A stretch of DNA of 36,994 nucleotides from a virus. Shown one piece after another: positions 6,903 to 12,230 of the stretch. The notes beneath the pieces were generated by a model. That model searched no databases. It was not told where the DNA came from and saw nothing but the letters and a program-made list of their open reading frames with translations. The stretch spans positions 1-36,994 of the IMG/VR virus record IMGVR_UViG_3300042292_000808; one strand, 5' to 3'. The translations under genes were made by a program, and so were the position numbers. Position 1 is the stretch's first letter; the number at the start of each line of letters is the position of its first letter.

Positions 6903-8012
6903 TTATTGTTTTTGTATGTTGTTTAATACTTGAACTAAATCATTTGTAAAACGTTTAATCGCTTGAATTTTTTCATCGTGTGGTAAACTTTCAATTGATT
7001 TAATATCGCTATTTTTTTCTGTAGATTGGTACCGTTGTTGCAATTCACTGTCAATATTTCTGAATGCATTGATACCGGTAATCAACTCACCTAACACTAC
7101 TGTAGGTGAAGCGTGAATACGTATTGATCTAAGATCGACATCTTTTTCTTTTGCAAACTTTTCAATCTTATTGCTAATATCTTGTAATGCATTTTTAATA
7201 GCAATACGAATAGCTTGTTGATGTTCAGGTAACAATATCCGGTAGCTATATAACAACCCATCTGGAACATCATAATCGACTTTAACAACAGTATCTTCTG
7301 ATTGATCACTACCTTGCAAATCAACATAGGTTTCAATTTTTTCTTTAAATTTAAATAGTTCCCAGATTTTTTGTTTTGCTTCGTTAGATATATCAGCAAA
7401 TCTGAATAACACGTGTTCTAATTTTTGTCTGTTAAAGCCTGAATCAAGATCGTCTAACGCTTGAATAATTTCATCATAATTTTCATCATGAATAGATTTA
7501 ACGTAAGGTATAGTTGTTTTGTAAATTGAAATATTATAATGTCCAGGAACTATAATAATTTCATTTTCAAACGTATATTTTGATTTTGAAACGTCAACGC
7601 CGGAATTAGCTGGAACTGATAGTTTTAAAACAACACCAGCAGGTCCTACTAAGAAATCACGTTCTTTACGTTTCTTATCTTCTGGTTGTGCTAAATTATC
7701 ATCTTCATCAAAAAATGCTGGACGTGTTGAAGCAAATTGTGACGCTGTATGTACATCAGATGACCACGATGTAATGGTGCTTGTCGTTAATTTAGTACCA
7801 TGCTCTGTTTTGTCAAGAAATGATCTGTATTGCTCTTCGTCAGCAAAATTCACACTTCTGTATACAGGTAGGTTTTTTGTATATGGGTAAGAATGTAAAA
7901 GATCATCAACAATATCCTGTGTTGGATATTTGTCTACTGTATGTCTAGTGTGAGTAGATAACCATTGATCTGCTACTTCGGATTCTGCTATAAAATCGAA
8001 AAATGTGCTCAT
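6903..8012 (-). CDS. Predicted arginine-type mono-ADP-ribosyltransferase with capsid-targeting-like N-terminus
   Basis: From ATG 8012 the protein has 369 residues. Residues ~10-170 carry the R-S-E signature of arginine-type ADP-ribosyltransferases: Arg52 in a strand (NLPVYRSVNF), the Ser82-Trp83-Ser84 motif followed by HTASQFA, and the catalytic loop pair Glu149-x-Glu151 in FENEIIIVPG. The family transfers ADP-ribose from NAD to protein arginines; T4 Alt, ModA and ModB do this to host RNA polymerase and translation factors. The N-terminus, MSTFFDFIAES, closely resembles the T4 internal protein IPI start (MKTYQEFIAEA) and contains IAE, fitting the L/I-x-E cleavage rule of the T4 prohead protease. 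Packaging and injection with the DNA are therefore inferred. The last ~195 residues, helical and charged, are not recognised. A TATAAATA late promoter lies upstream and three adhesin genes follow. A longer TTG start at 8024 is less likely. Confidence 0.82.
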   Translation of the reverse strand: MSTFFDFIAESEVADQWLSTHTRHTVDKYPTQDIVDDLLHSYPYTKNLPVYRSVNFADEEQYRSFLDKTEHGTKLTTSTITSWSSDVHTASQFASTRPAFFDEDDNLAQPEDKKRKERDFLVGPAGVVLKLSVPANSGVDVSKSKYTFENEIIIVPGHYNISIYKTTIPYVKSIHDENYDEIIQALDDLDSGFNRQKLEHVLFRFADISNEAKQKIWELFKFKEKIETYVDLQGSDQSEDTVVKVDYDVPDGLLYSYRILLPEHQQAIRIAIKNALQDISNKIEKFAKEKDVDLRSIRIHASPTVVLGELITGINAFRNIDSELQQRYQSTEKNSDIKSIESLPHDEKIQAIKRFTNDLVQVLNNIQKQ

Positions 8013-8047
8013 CTCTGTATTCAAAATAGTAAGTGGTATAGATTACG

Positions 8048-8055
8048 TATTTATA
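8048..8055 (-). promoter_or_regulatory. T4-type late promoter (TATAAATA)
   Basis: An exact TATAAATA is read on the minus strand at 8055-8048, 35 bases before ATG 8012. This is the T4 late-promoter consensus recognised with the gp55-type sigma factor. It sits in the gap between a terminator-like hairpin (8075-8098) and the ADP-ribosyltransferase gene, and would drive that gene and the three adhesins as a late operon. Confidence 0.65.
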
Positions 8056-8074
8056 AGATTAGACAAACGGTAAG

Positions 8075-8098
8075 AACCCCTAGATGTAACTAGGGGTT
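8075..8098. terminator. Intrinsic terminator-like hairpin after the membrane-protein gene
   Basis: A 9-bp stem (8075-8083 with 8090-8098) with a 6-base loop, flanked by A and T runs on the two sides, lies 6 bases beyond the end of the minus-strand membrane-protein gene. It separates that transcript from the downstream late operon. Confidence 0.7.
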
Positions 8099-8103
8099 TT
8101 AAA

Positions 8104-8511
8104 TTATCGAATTTTATATCTTAATTTAATTTCTGAATCTAATTTTTTACCATAATACTCTATAAATTCATCGTTCTTGTATAATTCTGAATTTAATTGA
8201 AGATTCTTCATATCGAGGTAAGCTGTTAACGATGCTAAATCGTGTGCAATACCAATACTCAATATTGTTATGATATGTATACGTCGTAGCATGTACACTA
8301 CCACCATGATACTTAACGCTAATACTATAAGATTATCTACTAAAGGTATTGTACCTAGCTTTGTGTAGTTATAGATATCTTGTACTGTAAGAATAATAGA
8401 TAAGCTACTTACAATAGTAATCACCCATCTACTGAAAAATAGTGAAGCTAGTGATTTAGCATATAAAAACTTAACTACATTGATATTGTGTGAAAAAGAT
8501 TCTGGTGTCAT
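8104..8511 (-). CDS. Hypothetical membrane protein
   Basis: From ATG 8511 the protein has 135 residues; an in-frame ATG at 8526 inside the upstream gene would add 5. Hydrophobic stretches near residues 25-45 and 60-90 predict two or three membrane helices, followed by a helical charged tail rich in Leu, Lys and Glu. It is translationally coupled to the 8514-9344 gene: the TAA stop is 2 bases before the ATG and a GAG lies just upstream. A 2-TM protein with a helical tail could fit the SLATT-type pore families or a superinfection-exclusion protein, but I see no decisive motif. Confidence 0.65.
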   Translation of the reverse strand: MTPESFSHNINVVKFLYAKSLASLFFSRWVITIVSSLSIILTVQDIYNYTKLGTIPLVDNLIVLALSIMVVVYMLRRIHIITILSIGIAHDLASLTAYLDMKNLQLNSELYKNDEFIEYYGKKLDSEIKLRYKIR

Positions 8512-8513
8512 TT

Positions 8514-9344
8514 TTACTCTACCCATAAAAGGTTGTTGGCTAATTGGTATAATTTACCATCACCAGCATACGCTTCGTATTGAATTAATTCTACTACGTA
8601 TTGCCATGCTTGCAATTTGGTTAAATTTGTTGGATCATCTTCTGCGTATGTACCTGATGTATCGTCTGCAATTTCATGAACATTTCTTGCATTAGCGAAT
8701 TCATTAATAGCTGATAATGTTTTACCGTTGCATGGTTGATTTTTCATCTCTTCAAACTTCAATTCAAAACATTTTGAAATTATCGATAAACAATATTCAC
8801 TTTCTTTTAATAACTCTGTATACCACGTCTTAGGAGTTATGCTTATTTTATGATTTGCTAACGGTCTGTTAAAAATTACATCACCTTCATCGACTGTAAT
8901 TCTGTATGAGAACCTAATATTATTTGAAAAGGGACTCCAAACATGAAATAATTCAATTTCTCCTAATGATAGTCCGCGTCGTTTGCAAGATTTCACTAAG
9001 GTATATTGACTTCTACCGCTAGATACTAAATGTAAACCTTTTAAATCTTTTTTAGATATGTTCGATGTACATCCAATTTTTGATTTAACTTCATTAATAT
9101 CAGCATCAGTCATTATATATCCATGATATGATGAATCTCGGTGGTCTATTAATTCATCATTTATAAAGAAAAATGAACCACCTGTTAATTTTGATATACA
9201 TTCATCTTTGTTATTGTTATATAATTTAAATACATTTGAATGTTCGGCAAACGATGCTACGTATTGATTGTTAATTGTAACAATTACATTGGTTTCGGTT
9301 GCATCAACCTTGACATTTTTTGCAAAAACTAAGTTATAGTCCAT
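8514..9344 (-). CDS. Hypothetical protein with conserved-looking FHVWSPF motif
   Basis: This 276-residue soluble protein is not recognised with confidence. It starts with a beta-rich segment, contains an FHVWSPFSNNIRFSY segment near residues 132-147, and ends with helices containing LSAINEFANAR and a GDGKLYQLANNLL tail. The order of features is loosely reminiscent of the DUF932 plasmid/phage family, but the resemblance is too weak to assign. A good AAAGGA ribosome site precedes ATG 9344, and a TTGATA-17-TATAAT promoter lies 37-65 bases upstream. It is the first gene of a two-gene unit with the membrane protein. Confidence 0.65.
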   Translation of the reverse strand: MDYNLVFAKNVKVDATETNVIVTINNQYVASFAEHSNVFKLYNNNKDECISKLTGGSFFFINDELIDHRDSSYHGYIMTDADINEVKSKIGCTSNISKKDLKGLHLVSSGRSQYTLVKSCKRRGLSLGEIELFHVWSPFSNNIRFSYRITVDEGDVIFNRPLANHKISITPKTWYTELLKESEYCLSIISKCFELKFEEMKNQPCNGKTLSAINEFANARNVHEIADDTSGTYAEDDPTNLTKLQAWQYVVELIQYEAYAGDGKLYQLANNLLWVE

Positions 9345-9380
9345 ATGATAGTCCTTTTTGTTTATAAAAATTACATATGT

Positions 9381-9409
9381 ATTATATTATTTTTTACTAC
9401 TATTATCAA
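9381..9409 (-). promoter_or_regulatory. Sigma70-like promoter
   Basis: On the minus strand TTGATA (9409-9404) and TATAAT (9386-9381) are 17 bases apart, near consensus for the host housekeeping sigma factor. The predicted start near 9374 is ~30 bases from ATG 9344. It is one of three identical-geometry promoters in the window. Confidence 0.65.
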
Positions 9410-9415
9410 ACACCT

Positions 9416-9568
9416 ATGAAACGTGAACTTCGATTTTTAGATATATGCGCTAAATACCCAACAAAAACTAAAAAATTGCCAGAATCAGTTATGATGGATT
9501 ATCTGAAAGATTTTAATGTCACTAAAGGACCAAATCATGCCGTTACCGTACGTAAAAAAGACAGCTAA
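9416..9568 (+). CDS. Small hypothetical basic protein
   Basis: A 50-residue frame starts at ATG 9416 (an upstream in-frame ATG at 9377 would add 13 Tyr-rich residues and is unlikely). It is rich in Lys and ends VRKKDS. No good ribosome site is seen at 9416. Its 3' end overlaps the next gene by 32 bases. No family is recognised and it could be a chance frame. Confidence 0.4.
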   Translation: MKRELRFLDICAKYPTKTKKLPESVMMDYLKDFNVTKGPNHAVTVRKKDS

Positions 9569-9749
9569 AAAACATCATGTATCAGTAGCTAAAGCTGAAG
9601 ATAAATGGAAAAAAGCTAAAGCTGTTGCTGCAAAACAAGGTAAAAGTGATAATTATGCACTGATAACAGGAATTTATAAAAAAATGATAGGTGAAAATTT
9701 ATCGTTTACAGAATTCTTAATGATTGATAAATACATTATCAATGAATAA
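9537..9749 (+). CDS. Small conserved phage protein (MPxxVKK...KKM family)
   Basis: The 70-residue protein starts at ATG 9537 behind a good AAAGGA site 7 bases upstream. Residues 1-52 follow a pattern I recognise from many short T4-like phage proteins: MPLPYVKK, a V-A-K-AEDKWKKAK helix, then YALITGIYKKM. The function of that family is unknown to me. An 18-residue extension (GENLSFTEFLM...) follows, whose FTEFL resembles internal-protein targeting peptides but sits at the C-terminus. Bases 9723-9743, in the last codons, contain an 8-bp inverted repeat (ATTGATAA/TTATCAAT). Confidence 0.65.
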   Translation: MPLPYVKKTAKKHHVSVAKAEDKWKKAKAVAAKQGKSDNYALITGIYKKMIGENLSFTEFLMIDKYIINE

Positions 9750-9774
9750 TTGATAATCATTCATAGTATTAAAG

Positions 9775-9782
9775 TATAAATA
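9775..9782 (+). promoter_or_regulatory. T4-type late promoter (TATAAATA)
   Basis: An exact TATAAATA occurs 26 bases after the stop at 9749 and 111 bases before a 32-codon membrane-peptide frame, with an intrinsic terminator at 10003-10035. The transcript from ~9788 to ~10035 would be ~245 bases. The leader at 9788-9892 has a run of alternating A/T and the near-palindrome CTAACAGTTAG, but no tRNA or known RNA is recognised. Confidence 0.5.
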
Positions 9783-9892
9783 GTAAAGTAATATATTATA
9801 TAATATATTGTGTAGTTAATATTACTACTAACAGTTAGCTGTTCATAAGACGGCTAGTTTTAATTTAAAACTTAACCATAAGTACTCAAATT

Positions 9893-9991
9893 ATGAAATA
9901 CCTATTACTCATTACACTTTCATGCTTTGGATATTTTATCTATAATCCATTCCTTATGGTCATGGCTATAACAGCAATGGTATATGCTTAA
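9893..9991 (+). CDS. Very small hydrophobic membrane peptide
   Basis: A 32-residue frame begins MKYLLLITLSC and is hydrophobic almost throughout, with one predicted membrane helix or two short ones. It is bracketed by a late promoter (9775) and a strong terminator (10003), so it is the only candidate product of that short transcript. There is no clear Shine-Dalgarno sequence, so the RNA itself may be the product. Confidence 0.45.
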   Translation: MKYLLLITLSCFGYFIYNPFLMVMAITAMVYA

Positions 9992-10002
9992 AATATCATT
10001 AG

Positions 10003-10035
10003 AACGTCTAGTTTTCGCGAACTAGACGTTTTTTT
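10003..10035 (+). terminator. Strong rho-independent terminator
   Basis: A perfect 11-bp stem (10003-10013 with 10020-10030) closes a TTCGCG loop and runs into a T tract ending at 10035. This is the clearest intrinsic terminator in the window. Confidence 0.9.
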
Positions 10036-10056
10036 ATACTTGAAGTATTTAGGTTA

Positions 10057-10064
10057 AATAAATA
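10057..10064 (+). promoter_or_regulatory. Late-promoter-like AATAAATA
   Basis: AATAAATA, one base from the T4 late consensus, lies between the terminator at 10035 and the gene at 10115, 50 bases from its ATG. The same motif precedes other plus-strand units in this window at similar distances. Confidence 0.45.
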
Positions 10065-10114
10065 CACTATTACAAATATTTGCAATTTATTACAAAAAAA
10101 AGGTGATAACTATC

Positions 10115-10918
10115 ATGTTAGATTTATCTAGATTACTTACATTAGCAGGTCTTAACGAGTCATTGCAGTTAGATGAAGCTCGTGAAGACGACGCTGCTAA
10201 AAATGCAGAAGGTGTACTTTCTGCATATAACAACGACCATAGCGCTAACAAACCTCAAGAAACAGATGCTTTAGCTATCGTTAAACATTTTTCTTCATTA
10301 TTAGGTCTACCAGCTAATAAAAACATCGTACGGGTCATGCAATGGTACACTAACGGTGAATTTTACTTAAATGATTTACATGATTTAAAAGTTCGGTTAG
10401 ATGCTTTTGAAAAACCAGCTGTTAAAACCGCATTAGTATCAGCAGGTAAATCAAACAGTATCGTTAATTACTCTGCATATAGAGACTTTATTACAGCGAT
10501 CGACCCTATTATTCAGCAAGGTGTTAAATCTGGTAAAGAACAGAAAAAAGAAGCAAAAGCTGACGTTGAAAAATTAATTGACAGCGCTAATTTTAAAGTT
10601 TACATTCCATTATCAGAGCAAGCTTCTCAATTATATGGACGTGGCACTGATTGGTGCACAGCTTATACAGATAAACCTAATAAGTTTAACGAATATAACG
10701 CTCAAGGTAAAATCTACGTTATCTTAATTCCTACTAATGAAGCTAATGGGCCAAAAGTATACAATGGTTTCCGTAAATATCAACTTCATATGGAAAATTC
10801 TGAATTCAAAGATGCGTTGAACCATGATGTTGGTAAAGATGACGTTGAATTTTTGAGTAAAATTCCAGAATATAAAAAATTCTTAGAATATTTGATTCAA
10901 AAATATTACGCAAAATAA
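10115..10918 (+). CDS. Phage protein with GxGTxWCTA motif and internal-protein-like N-terminus
   Basis: From ATG 10115 (preferred over GTG 10103, which overlaps the AAAAGG ribosome site) the protein has 267 residues. Its N-terminus, MLDLSRLLTLAGLNES, is an amphipathic helix followed by L-N-E and L-D-E, both fitting the L/I-x-E cleavage rule of T4-type prohead proteases. The middle is helical and charged. Residues 175-184 (GRGTDWCTAY), then an EYN...GKIYVILI strand and a KYQLHME segment, match a pattern I know from uncharacterised T4-like phage proteins; the invariant Trp-Cys-Thr hints at an active or binding site. It heads a tightly packed three-gene unit ending at the terminator at 11662. 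A virion-internal protein is plausible but unproven. Confidence 0.7.
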   Translation: MLDLSRLLTLAGLNESLQLDEAREDDAAKNAEGVLSAYNNDHSANKPQETDALAIVKHFSSLLGLPANKNIVRVMQWYTNGEFYLNDLHDLKVRLDAFEKPAVKTALVSAGKSNSIVNYSAYRDFITAIDPIIQQGVKSGKEQKKEAKADVEKLIDSANFKVYIPLSEQASQLYGRGTDWCTAYTDKPNKFNEYNAQGKIYVILIPTNEANGPKVYNGFRKYQLHMENSEFKDALNHDVGKDDVEFLSKIPEYKKFLEYLIQKYYAK

Positions 10919-10919
10919 T

Positions 10920-11405
10920 ATGTTATTATCTGAATTATACGATAACAAAGATAATAAAATTGACTGGGATTGGCACGGTGATGCGTACTACGGTACATTC
11001 TCTGTAGGTGAACAAGAGTATATGGTTCAAATGCGTAAAATCATAAAAGGTAGTATGATTTATAAACAATTTAACCCTGCTCCGCCTGTGACTGATAATA
11101 CCTGGTATTACGCATTTGCGCCGATGGATCCAAATACACACCAACCTGTTAATACACGCTTCCCAACAGATAAGCCAATTGAATTAATTTCAAAAGTTAT
11201 CGGTATTGCTGTAAAATACATACAAGATAACGACGTCGATGTTCTTTATTATGGTGGCGATAAATCTGATCCTGTACGTGTTAGAGTATACGATATGATC
11301 ACCAAAAAGATGACATCAAGATATGGTTGGGAATTTGCTGGTGAGGGCGACGCTAATTTTATGGGTGTATCTTCACATTTCTATTATATTAAAAAACCTG
11401 AATGA
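10920..11405 (+). CDS. Phage protein of the MLLxEL...RVRVYD type
   Basis: This 161-residue protein starts one base after the preceding stop. It begins MLLSELY, like T4 Alt (MELITELFDE), with L-S-E as a possible prohead-protease site. The body alternates beta-strands (YYGTFSVGEQEYMVQMRKI; WYYAFAPMD) with a long helix (ISKVIGIAVKYIQDND) and then VLYYGGDKSDPVRVRVYDMITKKM, a layout seen in many unnamed proteins of large phages. No catalytic motif is visible. Position next to another internal-protein-like gene suggests a head-associated role. Confidence 0.65.
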   Translation: MLLSELYDNKDNKIDWDWHGDAYYGTFSVGEQEYMVQMRKIIKGSMIYKQFNPAPPVTDNTWYYAFAPMDPNTHQPVNTRFPTDKPIELISKVIGIAVKYIQDNDVDVLYYGGDKSDPVRVRVYDMITKKMTSRYGWEFAGEGDANFMGVSSHFYYIKKPE

Positions 11406-11659
11406 GTACAGTTTACGATCGGTTAGCTAGACGTAAAAGATTATGTGAATTAGGTAAACCATTTACCCCGACGTTCTATAATTTTATTACGGATTTTTTT
11501 ACAGATGAATGCTTTTTTGATGTTGAGAAATTTAAAGAAAAAGTATTAGGTATCAGTGAAAAAGATGATTTACTTGAATATATTGATAGTAGGTATAGCA
11601 AACAAACCGTAACGTTAATGAAAAGAATTCTTGCGGTTAATACTATAAAAGAATTATAA
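11402..11659 (+). CDS. Small hypothetical protein
   Basis: An 85-residue, mostly helical, charged protein starts at an ATGA overlap with the previous gene's stop. It has DRLARRKRLCELG near the start and FFTDECFFDVEKFKEKVLG in the middle; no family is recognised. It is the last gene before a terminator. Coupling to its neighbours supports it as a real gene. Confidence 0.6.
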   Translation: MSTVYDRLARRKRLCELGKPFTPTFYNFITDFFTDECFFDVEKFKEKVLGISEKDDLLEYIDSRYSKQTVTLMKRILAVNTIKEL

Positions 11660-11661
11660 AG

Positions 11662-11688
11662 AAAGAGCGCACCATGGTGCGCTCTTTT
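11662..11688. terminator. Bidirectional terminator between convergent genes
   Basis: Bases 11664-11685 are a perfect 22-bp palindrome, AAAG-flanked on the left and CTTTT-flanked on the right, so both strands carry a GC-rich stem with a U tract. It lies between the plus-strand gene ending at 11659 and the minus-strand gene ending at 11694. Confidence 0.85.
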
Positions 11689-11693
11689 ACTGT

Positions 11694-12002
11694 TTACTTG
11701 TTTTGTGGGAACACGATTGTACAATTTGATGAGTCAATTTGGCAAGCTTTTAGTTTATTGCGTAACTCAACTGCTGACATTGTATCAATATAAGAAAAAA
11801 CTACATCGTTGTTATGTACGTTTTCAAATTTTTCAAGTTCGTATTTACCGTATAGTTTAAAACTAACGATAACTACAACAATTATAACAGGTATGCTCCA
11901 ACCTACTAATTCTCTGAAGTTTAAGCATTTTTTTTCACCGATTGTAGCAACTGCCCAAATCCCACAAATAACAACAAATCCAAAAATAATTCCGTACACC
12001 AT
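11694..12002 (-). CDS. Two-helix membrane protein
   Basis: From ATG 12002 the protein has 102 residues (a TTG at 12017 would add 5). Residues 1-22 and ~36-56 are strongly hydrophobic, separated by a short charged loop (GEKKCLNFRE), so both ends probably face the same side. The C-terminal ~45 residues are soluble and contain two Cys flanking a short segment (KACQIDSSNC). It follows a 36-residue gene in the same direction by ~21 bases. Functions such as lysis control or exclusion are possible, but no motif decides. Confidence 0.6.
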   Translation of the reverse strand: MVYGIIFGFVVICGIWAVATIGEKKCLNFRELVGWSIPVIIVVVIVSFKLYGKYELEKFENVHNNDVVFSYIDTMSAVELRNKLKACQIDSSNCTIVFPQNK

Positions 12003-12023
12003 ACCGCCCACCCCCAATTAAAT

Positions 12024-12134
12024 TTATTTTTTATCTTTTAATAACCTATCCAATTTATCTTCCATATAGCTTAATCGCTTACTCATTGCTGCAACAAGCT
12101 CTAACAGCTTTTGATACTGCTCTTCTGTCATCAT
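12024..12134 (-). CDS. 36-residue coiled-coil microprotein
   Basis: The frame begins with two ATG codons at 12134 and 12131 behind a very good AAAGAGG site (12144-12138). It encodes a short Leu-heptad, highly charged helix (EEQYQKLLELVAAMSKRL, then YMEDKLDRLLKDKK). A TTGATT-17-TATAAT promoter precedes it. The strong signals and heptad pattern make a real gene likely. It may oligomerise or bind the adjacent membrane protein's product. Confidence 0.7.
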   Translation of the reverse strand: MMTEEQYQKLLELVAAMSKRLSYMEDKLDRLLKDKK

Positions 12135-12163
12135 AAACCTCTTTAAAATACTTTACGTATATA

Positions 12164-12192
12164 ATTATATATAAGTACCCGTAAAAAATCAA
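12164..12192 (-). promoter_or_regulatory. Sigma70-like promoter
   Basis: On the minus strand TTGATT (12192-12187) and TATAAT (12169-12164) are spaced by 17 bases, identical in geometry to those at 3905-3933 and 9381-9409. The predicted start near 12157 is ~23 bases before the 36-codon gene. It overlaps the divergent late-promoter motif of the fibre operon. Confidence 0.6.
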
Positions 12193-12199
12193 ATAAATA
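12192..12199 (+). promoter_or_regulatory. Late-promoter-like AATAAATA for the fibre cluster
   Basis: AATAAATA lies 31 bases before ATG 12231 and overlaps the -35 box of the divergent minus-strand promoter, so the two could be mutually exclusive. It is one base from the T4 late consensus. Confidence 0.45.
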
Positions 12200-12230
12200 A
12201 GATGAATAACCTCTACACAGGCCCCCGTAT

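Noticed and set aside
8104-8511. SLATT-type defence effector
   Set aside because: Two or three membrane helices with a helical tail are not specific enough, and no partner defence gene is adjacent.
8514-9344. Assignment to the DUF932 family
   Set aside because: Only loose resemblance in the C-terminal part; key motifs could not be aligned by eye.
9788-9892. tRNA or known regulatory RNA in the leader of the small late transcript
   Set aside because: No cloverleaf, TTCGA-type T-loop or recognisable riboswitch core could be found; only A/T-rich sequence and a short palindrome.
11809-12021. Plus-strand 70-codon frame opposite the two-helix membrane protein
   Set aside because: Thr/Ile/Pro-rich shadow with no ribosome site; the minus-strand frame has two clean membrane helices and a fitting promoter upstream.
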